From NCBI GenBank assembly GCA_015067305.1, contig SVMT01000009.1, forward strand, positions 1 to 64,000: DNA of 64,000 nucleotides. The letters are read 5' to 3'. This document shows positions 42,191-51,585 of the stretch, one piece after another; the stretch's first letter is position 1, and every line of letters starts with the position of its first letter. A program made the translations under genes and the position numbers. Source of the stretch: Oscillospiraceae bacterium. Its GTDB lineage: Bacteria > Bacillota > Clostridia > Oscillospirales > UBA644. The notes below the pieces were generated by a model. It worked only from the letters and a program-made list of their open reading frames with translations, was not told the origin of the DNA and ran no database searches.

Positions 42191-43936
42191 TTACTGATCG
42201 TATTTTTGCTTATAAGCGTTGTAATCTTCCTCAAACTGTCCTTCGTGAGAATTCTTGACGGCATTGAGATATCGGTGAGTATCAAATACGGAATTCTTCA
42301 ATCTGATAACTGCAACGGCGATATTGGAACAATGGTCGGAAACTCTTTCAAGATTTGCGGCTATATCGGTAAACACAAACCCTTGCTCAATGGTACATTC
42401 GCCATTTGTAAGCCTTTTGATATGATTCTGTTTTGCAGCATCTTTCATCAGGTCGATAACCTGCTCAAGAGGTTCTACGTGACGAGACAGTTCTGTGTCA
42501 TTGGTCTTATATGCCTCAATAGTCAATTCAACTATTTCAACGAGAGCTTTAATCATTTTTTCAAGCTCTTCTGTGGCAGACTCGGAAAAGATCATTTTCT
42601 TTTGATTGATCTCCTCCGCAAGCTCAAGAAGATTAAGGGCATGGTCACCGATTCGCTCAAAATCACCGATTGCATGAAGCATTACGGAAACGGAGTTGTT
42701 ATCGGATTCAGTAAGGTCATGACCTGCAAGTTTTACAAGATATGAACCAAGACGGTCCTCGTATTTATCAAGAAGTTCTTCGTTTGATCTTACTTTATCA
42801 GCAAGCTTGGCATCATATTTTCTGACCAAAGAAACTGCATCAGTAAAAGCCTCTCGACAGATATCTGCCATGGAAACAGAAACATTGAAGCTCTGCTCAA
42901 CAGCGAAGGACGGAGAAAGAAGAAATCTTTCGTCCAGCGCAGGGAAATCGTCCTTTTCAGCTTTGTCTTTGACTGAGATATTTGCGAGTTTTTCAAGCTG
43001 CTTTGAAAACGGAAGCAGAACTGCTGTGGATAAAACATTGAAAACAGTATGGATAACAGCTATTCCAACAGCATCAAGAGGTTCGTACTTGAACGCAAAA
43101 TCAATGAAGAGATCAAGACTGTAAAATATGATCAAAAACAGAACCGTACCAATAATATTAAAATACAAATGGACCATTGCTGCACGTTTTGCATTTTTTG
43201 AAGTACCGACACTTGAAATAAGAGCAGTCACACAAGTACCGATATTCTGACCGAGAAGTATGGGAACGGCACTGCCTGCGGTTATTGCGCCCGTGGAAGA
43301 AAGTGCCTGCAAAATACCGACAGATGCGGAAGAACTTTGGATTACCGCCGTAAACACAGCACCCGCAAGAACACCGAGAACAGGATTAGAGAACATCAAC
43401 AGAATTTTCGCAAATTCAGGGCTGTCCTTCAAAGGCTCAACGGCGTCACTCATAGCGGTCATTCCGTACATCAGTATCGAAAATCCGATAAGAATGGAAC
43501 CGATATCTTTCTTTTTACCGTTTTTATCCAAAAAGATAAAAATGATACCGATAAAAGCCACCAGCGGAGCAAAAGATGTTGGCTTGAAAAGAGCCACGAT
43601 AGGATCGGAACTGTCAAGTCCAGAAAGGCTGAGGATCCATGATGTCGCTGTGGTACCTATGTTTGCACCCATGATGATACCGACAGCCTGAGAAAGCTGC
43701 ATGATTCCGGAGTTTACAAAACCGACGACCATAACAGTAACAGCTGATGAAGACTGAATGACCGCAGTTACAAATGCACCAAGAAAAACTCCTTTGATTG
43801 GATTGTTTGTCATTTTTTCCAATACACGTTCAAGTTTACCGCCTGAAGCTTTTTCAAGTCCGGAACCCATAAGGTTCATACCGTAAAGGAAAAGAGCAAG
43901 TCCTCCAAGCAGAGCAAAAACGGAAAAAATTGTCAT
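42191..43936 (-). CDS. Na/Pi cotransporter family protein with PhoU-like domain
   Basis: A 581-residue protein. The N-terminal half (about 1-310) is a Na_Pi_cotrans transporter with two inverted repeats, each with the QSSSA signature (FVTAVIQSSSAVTVMVV and FTAVIQSSSASVGIL). The C-terminal part (about 350-560) is helical and PhoU-like. It imports or exports phosphate with sodium; in the NptA/YjbB type the PhoU part is regulatory. RBS AAGGAGGCG. Confidence 0.88.
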   Translation of the reverse strand: MTIFSVFALLGGLALFLYGMNLMGSGLEKASGGKLERVLEKMTNNPIKGVFLGAFVTAVIQSSSAVTVMVVGFVNSGIMQLSQAVGIIMGANIGTTATSWILSLSGLDSSDPIVALFKPTSFAPLVAFIGIIFIFLDKNGKKKDIGSILIGFSILMYGMTAMSDAVEPLKDSPEFAKILLMFSNPVLGVLAGAVFTAVIQSSSASVGILQALSSTGAITAGSAVPILLGQNIGTCVTALISSVGTSKNAKRAAMVHLYFNIIGTVLFLIIFYSLDLFIDFAFKYEPLDAVGIAVIHTVFNVLSTAVLLPFSKQLEKLANISVKDKAEKDDFPALDERFLLSPSFAVEQSFNVSVSMADICREAFTDAVSLVRKYDAKLADKVRSNEELLDKYEDRLGSYLVKLAGHDLTESDNNSVSVMLHAIGDFERIGDHALNLLELAEEINQKKMIFSESATEELEKMIKALVEIVELTIEAYKTNDTELSRHVEPLEQVIDLMKDAAKQNHIKRLTNGECTIEQGFVFTDIAANLERVSDHCSNIAVAVIRLKNSVFDTHRYLNAVKNSHEGQFEEDYNAYKQKYDQ

Positions 43937-43988
43937 TAAAAAACGCCTCCTTAAATATTTTTTTATGATTCCTAAATTTTCCCATTAT

Positions 43989-44017
43989 ATTATATCAAAT
44001 AAAAAAATATTTGTCAA
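43989..44017 (-). promoter_or_regulatory. Sigma-A promoter of the Na/Pi cotransporter gene
   Basis: Minus strand TTGACA, 17-nt spacer, TATAAT. Confidence 0.85.
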
Positions 44018-44124
44018 TACGGTTCACAAAAACATTAAACAAAGAATATTTTATGTAAAAAGCAGAGATCATATTCATTTAAGCAAAAAAGATAATTTTT
44101 GGCTGAAATTTTGCAACTTATGTC

Positions 44125-44153
44125 TTGAAATTTATACGATAATCTGCTATAAT
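44125..44153 (+). promoter_or_regulatory. Sigma-A promoter of the GH2-GRE operon
   Basis: TTGAAA, 17-nt spacer, TATAAT, 48 nt upstream of the GH2 start. Confidence 0.7.
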
Positions 44154-44201
44154 AAGAAAAAAACAGTTTTTTCATTAAATTATAATTCGGAGGTAAAAAC
44201 T

Positions 44202-45911
44202 ATGATCCCCAGAAATGAATATCCCAGACCAAGACTCGTCAGAAAGAATTGGGAATGTCTCAATGGCGAATGGCAGTTTGAATTTGACCACGGTAACAGC
44301 GGTAAAAACAGAAGACTTTATGAAGCTGAATCTTTCAGCCACAAGATCATTGTACCTTTCGCACCTGAATCAAAGCTTTCAGGCATCGAATACGTTGATT
44401 TTATGACATCAGTATGGTACAGAAGAACTTTAAACGTGGACATGAAAGCTCTCGAAAACAAAAGACTTATTCTTCATTTTGGCGCAGTTGATTATCTTGC
44501 GGAAGTATGGATAAACGGAGTGTCCGTCGGAACTCATAAAGGTGGTTTCACACCTTTCTCTTTTGATATCACAAAACACGTCCACGACGGCAACAATATC
44601 ATCACTTTGAAAGCTTACGACGACACAAGAAACGATCTTCAGCCCTCAGGTAAACAGTGCGATGAATATTACAACTGCGGCTGTTCATACACAAGAACAA
44701 CGGGTATCTGGCAGACAGTCTGGACTGAGATCGTTGAAGATATTTATGTTCAGAAGCTGAAACTCACCCCCGATGTTGACAACGGCAAAATATACATTGA
44801 AATGTACCTCAATAAAGAAGGTGCTTCTTCCGCAAAAGCAACAGCTTCCATTGATGACAGAAAACACTGTACTGAATTCAAAATAACAGGCAGACAGGCA
44901 AGAGCTTCCATAGATATTCCCGACGCAAAACTCTGGGACATCGACAAACCCAACCTTTATGATCTCGCAATCAAACTTGACACGGGCGACGAATTCACAA
45001 GCTATTTCGGCATGAGAAAAGTGGAACTTGACGGTTATAAATTCAAAATTAACGGAAGATCCGTATTCCAGAGACTTGTTCTTGACCAAGGCTTCTACCC
45101 CGACGGAATTTACACAGCACCTACAGATGAAGACCTCAAAAAGGACGTTGAACTTTCAATGGCTGCAGGATTCAACGGTGCGCGTCTCCACATGAAGATA
45201 TTTGAACCAAGACTTTCCTATTGGGCTGACAAACTCGGCTATCTCCTTTGGGCTGAATATCCCAACTGGGGACTTGATGTCTCAAGAGCTGAATCTTTGT
45301 ACGCAATGCTTCCCGAATGGGTCGAAGCTGTGGAAAGAGACTACAACAGCCCTGCAATCATCGGCTGGTGCCCGTTCAATGAAACTTGGTCAGGCGTAGA
45401 CAAAGAAGTTTTCAAAACAGTTTACAACGTGACAAAAGCAATAGATATCACCAGACCTGTCATTGACGCAAGCGGCGGTGAACACGTCATCACAGATATT
45501 TTTGACTACCACGACTACGAACAGAATCCCGAAAAATTCAGAGAAACCTACGCAGAATTTGCTGAAAAGGAAATAGATCCTCCCTGCTGGCGTACAGATG
45601 AACACAAATATATTCAGGGTCAGCCCTATTTCATCTCCGAATTCGGCGGAACATGGTGGAATATCGACATCGACAACACCAATAGCTGGGGCTACGGCAA
45701 AACTCCCGAAGATATTGAGGAAGTTTACAAACGTTTTGAAGGTCTCACAGGTGTACTTCTCGATCATCCCAAAATGTTTGGCTACTGCTACACTCAGCTG
45801 ACTGACGTTTTCCAGGAAAAGAACGGTATCTTCTCTTTCACAAGAGTCCCCAAATTCGATCTTGAAAGAATCAGAAAATCACAGCAAAGAGTTGCCGCAA
45901 TCGAAAAATGA
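44202..45911 (+). CDS. GH2 glycoside hydrolase (beta-galactosidase/glucuronidase-like)
   Basis: A 569-residue cytoplasmic GH2 enzyme: sugar-binding jelly-roll (about 1-165; NWECLNGEWQFEFD), an Ig-like domain (about 170-270) and the TIM barrel. Acid/base Glu394 lies in PFNETW and nucleophile Glu480 in ISEFGG. It is shorter than LacZ and without extra C-terminal domains. The start ATG has CGGAGG 8 nt upstream; the frame is open farther upstream but overlaps the promoter. Its stop overlaps the next start (ATGA), linking it to the glycyl radical pair. Substrate is unknown. Confidence 0.88.
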   Translation: MIPRNEYPRPRLVRKNWECLNGEWQFEFDHGNSGKNRRLYEAESFSHKIIVPFAPESKLSGIEYVDFMTSVWYRRTLNVDMKALENKRLILHFGAVDYLAEVWINGVSVGTHKGGFTPFSFDITKHVHDGNNIITLKAYDDTRNDLQPSGKQCDEYYNCGCSYTRTTGIWQTVWTEIVEDIYVQKLKLTPDVDNGKIYIEMYLNKEGASSAKATASIDDRKHCTEFKITGRQARASIDIPDAKLWDIDKPNLYDLAIKLDTGDEFTSYFGMRKVELDGYKFKINGRSVFQRLVLDQGFYPDGIYTAPTDEDLKKDVELSMAAGFNGARLHMKIFEPRLSYWADKLGYLLWAEYPNWGLDVSRAESLYAMLPEWVEAVERDYNSPAIIGWCPFNETWSGVDKEVFKTVYNVTKAIDITRPVIDASGGEHVITDIFDYHDYEQNPEKFRETYAEFAEKEIDPPCWRTDEHKYIQGQPYFISEFGGTWWNIDIDNTNSWGYGKTPEDIEEVYKRFEGLTGVLLDHPKMFGYCYTQLTDVFQEKNGIFSFTRVPKFDLERIRKSQQRVAAIEK

Positions 45912-46759
45912 TAAAAGGAACTGTTTTTTCAATAGAAGAATTTTCAACTTTTGACGGCCCGGGAATACGTACAACCGTATTCCTCAAGGGCTGTCCCTTA
46001 AAATGTACTTGGTGCCACAATCCTGAGGGACAAAACTTCGAACCGCAAATAGTCAAAAGTCCAAACGGTTGTCTCGGATGCGGAAAGTGTTTTGACAAAG
46101 GTGAAGAGGTTACGGGAAAACGTAAACTTGTAAAAGAAAGCATTTACGTCTGTCCCAGAAATCTCGTCCGTGAATGCGGAACCATATACACTCCTGAAGA
46201 GTTGTGCAAAAAGCTATTGAAAAATGTGGATATTCTCACAGATAGCGGAGGCGGAATAACCTTTTCAGGCGGAGAACCTCTTTCCTCTCATGAATTTTTA
46301 TTAGAATGTTTAAAACTTCTTGAAGGAAAAGCACACAGGACAGTTCAAACAAGCGGATTCTGTCCTCCGAACATTTTCAAAGAGATTGCCAAAAATACAG
46401 ACCTGTTTCTTTTTGATCAAAAGATATTCGATAACGAAACTCACCAAAAATACACAGGTCAAAGCAATACAAACATAAAAGAGAATCTTAAATATCTTGC
46501 AGATAATAAGAAATCCTTTATAATAAGAATTCCACTTATTCCCACAGTTACGGACACAGAAAAAAATATTACAGAAATATGCAGTTATCTCAAAAGTTTA
46601 GGAATAAATTACGCAGAACTGTTGCCTTACAACAAAATGGCAGGGGGGAAATATCCTCTTGCAGGGAAAAACTACAAACCGAACTTTGATACAGAAAAAG
46701 AACCTCAGCCACATGCGGAGATCTTTGAAAAATTCGGTATATCAATTAAAATAATGTAA
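45908..46759 (+). CDS. Glycyl radical enzyme activase (radical SAM)
   Basis: A 283-residue PflA-type activase. The radical SAM motif is CPLKCTWC (C-x3-C-x2-C, about residues 27-34), next to STFDGPGIRTTVFLKG. An inserted Cys-rich region (GCLGCGKC about 55-62; CPRNLVREC about 80-88) is a reduced form of the ferredoxin-like cluster region of GRE activases. GGITFSGGEPL binds SAM. It installs the glycyl radical on the partner encoded 12 nt downstream. Overlap with GH2 (ATGA) indicates coupled translation. Confidence 0.92.
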   Translation: MIKGTVFSIEEFSTFDGPGIRTTVFLKGCPLKCTWCHNPEGQNFEPQIVKSPNGCLGCGKCFDKGEEVTGKRKLVKESIYVCPRNLVRECGTIYTPEELCKKLLKNVDILTDSGGGITFSGGEPLSSHEFLLECLKLLEGKAHRTVQTSGFCPPNIFKEIAKNTDLFLFDQKIFDNETHQKYTGQSNTNIKENLKYLADNKKSFIIRIPLIPTVTDTEKNITEICSYLKSLGINYAELLPYNKMAGGKYPLAGKNYKPNFDTEKEPQPHAEIFEKFGISIKIM

Positions 46760-46771
46760 AAGGAATATTTT

Positions 46772-48793
46772 ATGACAGAAAGAATTGAAAAACTACTGAA
46801 AACACTCAGAAGTCATGAATACAAAAAGCAAAGAACTACGAAAAAATATTCATTCGACAACGAACTCAAAGGCTTGAATAAATATATGTGCAGCGTCAAA
46901 AGACTATCTTGTATGCTTGAAAACGAAAAGCCTTTGTTCATTGAAAATGACAGGATAGGCTTTTACAGATATATTCCCCAAATTCCAACATATTCATTAC
47001 CTAACGGAAGAACCGTAGAATGGCATGAAGGAAATATCACACCGGACTACGACAAAGCAATATCAAACGGATTCAAAAAAATTCTGGAAAATATCAATGA
47101 AAGCAAAAATCAGAATCGAACTGAAGAACAGCTCCAATTTCTTGAAGCACAGGAATTTGCAATAAATGCAGTTCTTGAATACTGTAAAAAATACCGTGAA
47201 GCAGCAAAAGAAAACGGCTTAACGGAACTTTACAACGCTCTTGGAAAAATCCCCTACAACGGTGCAGAAACTTTCTATGAAGCACTCGTTTTCTTGAAAA
47301 TACTCATTTACACCCTCAGATTAAGTGCTATGGCACATATAACCATAGGCAGATTTGACCGCTACATGGAAAAATATTTTGAAGCTGACCTTAAAAGAGG
47401 AGTTTCTGAAGAAGAGCTTTTTGAATATATTGAAGAATTCTTCATATCCATAAACTTCGACTCCGATACATATCAGGGCGTGCAACTTGGTGACAACGGT
47501 CAAAGTCTGGTTCTCGGAGGCTGCGACCAAAACGGGGAATATAAATTCACAAAGCTTTCCCGTATGTGTATGGAAGCTTCTATTGAACTGAACATCATCG
47601 ACCCGAAAATAAATCTGAGGGTTGACAAAAACACACCTGATGAATTATATATTCTCGGAACAAGATTAACTAAAAGAGGTCTTGGATTCCCCCAATACTG
47701 TAATGATGACATTGTAATTCCGGGGCTTGTAAAATTAGGTTACACCCTTGAAGATTCTCGTGATTACACAGTTGCAGCATGCTGGGAGTTCATAATACCA
47801 GGAAAAGGCAGAGATATTCCAAATCAGAAGTCATTCAACGTACCTCTTGTAATCAGAAATGCCACAATTAATTGGCTTGAAAGATGTAAAACCTTTGACG
47901 TATTTCAAGCAAAAGTCATCGAAGAGATACGCAAGGAATGCGACAAGCTTATTTCAGAATCAAACAACAGAACAGATCCGCCTGCGCCCTATCAGTCAAT
48001 TTTTGTAAACGACTGTATAGAAAGAGCTGCCGACAGTACGGAGGGTGGAGCTATTTACAATAACTACGGTTTCCACGGAAGCGGGATTGCTTGCGGTGCA
48101 GATGCTTTATCGGCAATAAAAAAATGTGTTTATGAAGACAAAACAATTTCCCAATCTGAGCTGCTGAAGGCTCTTGAGACAAACTTTGAAAACAATGAAG
48201 AACTCAGATCTAAGCTTCTCGCCTGCCCCAGAATGGGAAATAACGACGATTATGCCGATGAATTAGGTAATTTCATAATGCAAGAATACTCTTCTTACCT
48301 CAATGGTAAAAAGAATAACAAAGGTGGTATTTTCAGAGCAGGTACAGGTACTGCGCAGATGTATATCTGGGATGCGAAGAACACAAAAGCTACAGCCGAC
48401 GGACGTTACGATTATGAACCTTACGGTGCAAGCTACTCCCCATCTCTCCTGACAAAACCTGACGGTCCCCTTTCCATAATCAAGTCATTTACCAAATTTG
48501 ATTTGACAAACATAATTAACGGCGGACCTATGACTTTGGAGATACATGACAGCACTTTCAGAAACGAAGACGGTGTTACAAAAGTCGCAATGCTCGTCAA
48601 AGCGTTCATCAAAAACGGAGGACATCAGCTGCAGCTGAACTCCATCAACAGAGACATTCTCATTGATGCAAATCAAAATCCCGAAAAGTACCCGAATCTC
48701 ATAGTTCGAGTCTGGGGCTGGAGTGGCTACTGGAAAGAACTTGACAACGTTTACAGAGAACACATACTCAGACGTGTTGAATATTCTATATAA
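46772..48793 (+). CDS. Glycyl radical enzyme of unknown substrate (PFL-like)
   Basis: A 673-residue protein of the pyruvate formate-lyase superfamily. The active-site Cys-x-Glu motif is AACWEF (Cys337, Glu339), and the glycyl radical loop near the C-terminus is RVWGWSGYW (Gly649, 24 residues from the end). This loop departs from the usual RV[CSA]GY pattern at two positions. The protein is shorter than most GREs (about 750-850). Cys-x-Glu suggests an eliminase (dehydratase or C-X lyase) rather than PFL, which has Cys-Cys. RBS AAAGGAA. A composite hairpin repeat follows. Confidence 0.85.
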   Translation: MTERIEKLLKTLRSHEYKKQRTTKKYSFDNELKGLNKYMCSVKRLSCMLENEKPLFIENDRIGFYRYIPQIPTYSLPNGRTVEWHEGNITPDYDKAISNGFKKILENINESKNQNRTEEQLQFLEAQEFAINAVLEYCKKYREAAKENGLTELYNALGKIPYNGAETFYEALVFLKILIYTLRLSAMAHITIGRFDRYMEKYFEADLKRGVSEEELFEYIEEFFISINFDSDTYQGVQLGDNGQSLVLGGCDQNGEYKFTKLSRMCMEASIELNIIDPKINLRVDKNTPDELYILGTRLTKRGLGFPQYCNDDIVIPGLVKLGYTLEDSRDYTVAACWEFIIPGKGRDIPNQKSFNVPLVIRNATINWLERCKTFDVFQAKVIEEIRKECDKLISESNNRTDPPAPYQSIFVNDCIERAADSTEGGAIYNNYGFHGSGIACGADALSAIKKCVYEDKTISQSELLKALETNFENNEELRSKLLACPRMGNNDDYADELGNFIMQEYSSYLNGKKNNKGGIFRAGTGTAQMYIWDAKNTKATADGRYDYEPYGASYSPSLLTKPDGPLSIIKSFTKFDLTNIINGGPMTLEIHDSTFRNEDGVTKVAMLVKAFIKNGGHQLQLNSINRDILIDANQNPEKYPNLIVRVWGWSGYWKELDNVYREHILRRVEYSI

Positions 48794-48799
48794 ATTTAT

Positions 48800-48921
48800 G
48801 CGGGGAACATTTTTGTAAAATTGTTCCCCGCACCCCTCAAAAAACTTTTACCGAGCAAAGCTCAAATAATAAAACCTTAAAAACAATAGCTAACGCAGAT
48901 ACAATAGATTGTTTGCGTTAG
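48800..48921 (+). repeat. Composite 3'-UTR hairpin repeat, copy 4
   Basis: Hairpin A (GCGGGGAACA / TGTTCCCCGC, loop TTTTGTAAAAT), linker ACCCCTCAAAAAACTTTTAC, hairpin B (GAGC-AAA-GCTC), then hairpin C (CTAACGCA / TGCGTTAG). Starts 7 nt after the GRE stop. Hairpin A plus linker is nearly identical to copy 2. Confidence 0.75.
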
Positions 48922-48923
48922 TT

Positions 48924-48961
48924 CGGGGAAAGAACCTTGTTCCTAAAAGGTTCTTTCCCCG
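48924..48961 (-). terminator. Terminator of the rubrerythrin fusion gene
   Basis: 13-bp stem CGGGGAAAGAACC / GGTTCTTTCCCCG, downstream of the minus-strand stop, abutting copy 4 of the composite repeat. Confidence 0.7.
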
Positions 48962-48983
48962 CAAAATACCCACTATAATTCAA

Positions 48984-49520
48984 TTAATAGTTTTCAGCTC
49001 TGAGAGAGAAGTAGTCCTTCGGATGAGCGCAAACGGGACAAACTTCGGGAGCTTTTTCTCCGTAATGGATATGACCGCAGTTGAGGCAGATCCAAACTTT
49101 GCTTTCGCTCTTTTCAAAAACTTTAGCTTCTTTTACATTAGCAAGGAGCTTGAGATATCTTTCTTCGTGTTCCTTTTCGATTTTTGCAACACCTGCGAAA
49201 AGATTTGCGATGTAATCAAAACCTTCTTCACGAGCTTCTTTTTCAAATCTTGCGTACATGTCTGTCCATTCGTAGTTTTCGCCATTGGCAGCATCTTCAA
49301 GATTCTGTTCTGTAGGACCTATGCCATTGTGAAGAAGTTTGAACCAAATCTTCGCATGTTCTTTTTCGTTGTTTGCTGTCTCTTCAAAGATCTGAGCGAT
49401 CTGAACATAACCGTCTTTCTTTGCTTTGGACGCATAATAAGTGTACTTATTTCTTGCCTGAGATTCTCCGGAGAAAGCCTCCTGGAGGTTTTTTTCTGTT
49501 TTTGAGCCTTTGAGTTCCAT
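48984..49520 (-). CDS. Internal start: stand-alone rubrerythrin
   Basis: ATG at 49520 is in frame with the fusion and has AAAGGAG 9 nt upstream. It would give a 178-residue rubrerythrin of standard length ([19 protein letters not shown]). Both a fusion and a free rubrerythrin are therefore expected. The first cistron has lost its stop codon, or a stop is missing through sequence error. Confidence 0.7.
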   Translation of the reverse strand: MELKGSKTEKNLQEAFSGESQARNKYTYYASKAKKDGYVQIAQIFEETANNEKEHAKIWFKLLHNGIGPTEQNLEDAANGENYEWTDMYARFEKEAREEGFDYIANLFAGVAKIEKEHEERYLKLLANVKEAKVFEKSESKVWICLNCGHIHYGEKAPEVCPVCAHPKDYFSLRAENY

Positions 49521-50201
49521 GTTTATATCTCCTTTATTTATAGTATTTTCTGTATTTTCAGCACCGATCTTAACAAAGACCGAAGCAGGCTGCTGACATA
49601 TGGGACAAGTAAAATCATCGGGAAGGACATCTGAATTGTGGACATATCCGCAAACGGAACATTTATAGGATATTCCAGTAGATTCAGGTTCATCCTTCTT
49701 TTCTGAATAAGTGGGGGCCGCTTTGGGCGCTGTTCCCTTACGGAATTTTCTGTAATACGCATATGTCATGCTGCCTGAATCGCTAAAAGATTTTGCATCC
49801 ACAACAGTTGCGATGAACATCGTATGAGTACCCAGATCCTGAGCCGATTCTATCTCGCAGGACAAAACGGCATTTATTCCCTCGGTAAGATACGGTATAC
49901 CGTTGAGATCACGCTCATATTTCACTTTTTCATACTTATTGGTATCCCGTCCGCTTTTGAATCCGAAAGTTCCGATAGTTTCGGCAGGAACATTTTCATC
50001 AAACACGGAAACGGTGTACTTACCTGATTCAAAAAGCATATCATGTGTAAGATTAGACTTAGCTACAACAGTACTGATCTTCATAGGTTTTGATGTGACC
50101 TGCATGACTGTATTGACAACACAGCCGTTATCCTTACCGTCAAGAGTTGTACCGATAACAAAAAGTCCGTAGCTTAATTTAAAAATTGCTGTAGTATCCA
50201 T
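48984..50201 (-). CDS. Flavin reductase - rubredoxin - rubrerythrin fusion
   Basis: One uninterrupted 405-codon frame. Residues 1-155 are an FMN-binding flavin reductase domain; 178-212 a rubredoxin (Cys181, 184, 199, 202). After a linker comes a full rubrerythrin (228-405) with the diiron ligands in [26 protein letters not shown] and [10 protein letters not shown], and its own C-terminal rubredoxin. The first part equals high-molecular-weight rubredoxin (Hrb). The linker codons ([10 protein letters not shown]) are a translated intergenic region with a Shine-Dalgarno (AAAGGAG). It detoxifies peroxide and oxygen with electrons from NAD(P)H. Confidence 0.9.
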   Translation of the reverse strand: MDTTAIFKLSYGLFVIGTTLDGKDNGCVVNTVMQVTSKPMKISTVVAKSNLTHDMLFESGKYTVSVFDENVPAETIGTFGFKSGRDTNKYEKVKYERDLNGIPYLTEGINAVLSCEIESAQDLGTHTMFIATVVDAKSFSDSGSMTYAYYRKFRKGTAPKAAPTYSEKKDEPESTGISYKCSVCGYVHNSDVLPDDFTCPICQQPASVFVKIGAENTENTINKGDINMELKGSKTEKNLQEAFSGESQARNKYTYYASKAKKDGYVQIAQIFEETANNEKEHAKIWFKLLHNGIGPTEQNLEDAANGENYEWTDMYARFEKEAREEGFDYIANLFAGVAKIEKEHEERYLKLLANVKEAKVFEKSESKVWICLNCGHIHYGEKAPEVCPVCAHPKDYFSLRAENY

Positions 50202-50250
50202 ATTTATACCTCCTTAATTTATTATTCTCTTTTTTTGTTTGTTTTACTCA

Positions 50251-50727
50251 TTATTTCAATTTGAGTTCCATAAATCTGCGTTGTGTGGTCATTCCCATTT
50301 TTTCATAGAAAGCCATTGCAGACTCGTTGAATTCCCATACATTGAGTTCGATATTGTCGCAGTCCAATTCTACAGCAAGTTTCTTTACTTCTTCAAATAG
50401 AATTGTTCCCACATGTTTTCCTCTTGATTCGGAATCCACACAGATATCGTCAATATAAAGCGACTTGTAAGGCTGAACTACCGAAGTTTCAAAGCATTTG
50501 ACTTTACAAAAAGCATATCCGTGAACTTTTTCGTTTTCATCCTCTGCCACAAGAATTGCAAAATCCTTCATGCAGATAAGTTCTTCAAATTCGTTTTGTG
50601 TATATTTTTTTGACGCAGGCTTGAATATATCCGGTCTGCCGTCATGATGAATGGACGCAACCTGGTACAAAAGTTTGGAGACGATATCTCCGTCTGCAGG
50701 ACGGGCACGTCTGACAGTTAAATTCAT
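50251..50727 (-). CDS. GNAT acetyltransferase
   Basis: A 158-residue GNAT protein (MNLTVRRARPADG) with motif A LYIDDICVDSESRGKHVGTILFEEV and motif B WEFNESAMAFYEKMGMTTQRRFMELKL. Resembles RimI-type or aminoglycoside-type acetyltransferases, acceptor unknown. The start ATG overlaps the traX stop (CTATGA), so the two genes are translationally coupled. An in-frame ATG five codons upstream lies within traX and is less likely. Confidence 0.85.
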   Translation of the reverse strand: MNLTVRRARPADGDIVSKLLYQVASIHHDGRPDIFKPASKKYTQNEFEELICMKDFAILVAEDENEKVHGYAFCKVKCFETSVVQPYKSLYIDDICVDSESRGKHVGTILFEEVKKLAVELDCDNIELNVWEFNESAMAFYEKMGMTTQRRFMELKLK

Positions 50728-51434
50728 AGTATTGACCCCCAATTACAGATCGCCCACAGTACAAGCATATGAAGCGGATAGTAGATATAAAACAGATATT
50801 TCAGTGACGGACCTTTTTTGCCGTTATACAGCATCAGTAACGGAATTGAAAGACAACCTGCAAGCTGAATATAGTTTATATAGAAATATTCAAATCCCAT
50901 AAAGAAAACCGCATCGAAATACGCCGTCACAAAAACAAAAATGTAAACGCCTAAAGGATAAAGGATTCCTTTGACCTTGCTGTCTCTGCCGTGATAAAAA
51001 GCGTAAATCAGCAAAACACCGATATAGCTCCAGTCGCAGTCAACAACTATAGCAATAATGACTGACAGCAGATAAACAGGGACTCTGAACGAATCCGACC
51101 GAAACTTTTCTTTAAGGATATCGCTCGCCCAGATTCCGCAAAAACCGATAAGTAAAGTGAACATTACGTTCATTTCGTTATCCAGAAGCAATCGGTACGG
51201 AATCTCTGAGATCAGAGCAAAAACTGCAAGCCTTTGGGAATATTTTTTCTTATCACGAGTATGAACATATCCTTCACCGATAAAAAAGCACATTATCGGC
51301 ATAGTTAAACGTCCGACGGTCCGAAGAATTATGTTATAAGGGAATAGGACATCTCCCATAGGGAAAAATACTGCTCCGATATGATCAAGAGTCATTGCAA
51401 TAATTGCTATTATTTTCAAAACAAATGAACTCAT
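50724..51434 (-). CDS. TraX-family membrane protein
   Basis: A 236-residue integral membrane protein of the TraX family with about eight hydrophobic segments. Signatures: KIIAIIAMTLDHIGAVFFP, RTVGRLTMPIMCFFIGEGYVHTR, and the C-terminal YLFYIYYPLHMLVLWAI. TraX acetylates F pilin in E. coli, but Firmicute homologues are chromosomal with unknown role, probably membrane O-acyltransferases. The ATG chosen is 8 nt after CGGGAG. It is coupled to the downstream GNAT. Confidence 0.87.
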   Translation of the reverse strand: MSSFVLKIIAIIAMTLDHIGAVFFPMGDVLFPYNIILRTVGRLTMPIMCFFIGEGYVHTRDKKKYSQRLAVFALISEIPYRLLLDNEMNVMFTLLIGFCGIWASDILKEKFRSDSFRVPVYLLSVIIAIVVDCDWSYIGVLLIYAFYHGRDSKVKGILYPLGVYIFVFVTAYFDAVFFMGFEYFYINYIQLAGCLSIPLLMLYNGKKGPSLKYLFYIYYPLHMLVLWAICNWGSIL

Positions 51435-51465
51435 CCACATCACTCCCGAAGCATTTTCCAATATA

Positions 51466-51494
51466 ATTATACATCATTTCTTTTCCGTTGTCAA
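51466..51494 (-). promoter_or_regulatory. Sigma-A promoter of the traX-GNAT operon
   Basis: Minus strand TTGACA, 17-nt spacer, TATAAT, 32 nt upstream of the traX start. Confidence 0.8.
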
Positions 51495-51523
51495 GAGATA
51501 AAATTGAAAAATTCGTAAAGGTA

Positions 51524-51552
51524 TTGACTTTTAACGATTTTCATGTTAATAT
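51524..51552 (+). promoter_or_regulatory. Sigma-A promoter of the second AraC-family gene
   Basis: TTGACT, 17-nt spacer, TAATAT; divergent from the traX promoter. Confidence 0.6.
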
Positions 51553-51585
51553 GTATATATACCGATAAAAAAGAGGACTATCAAC

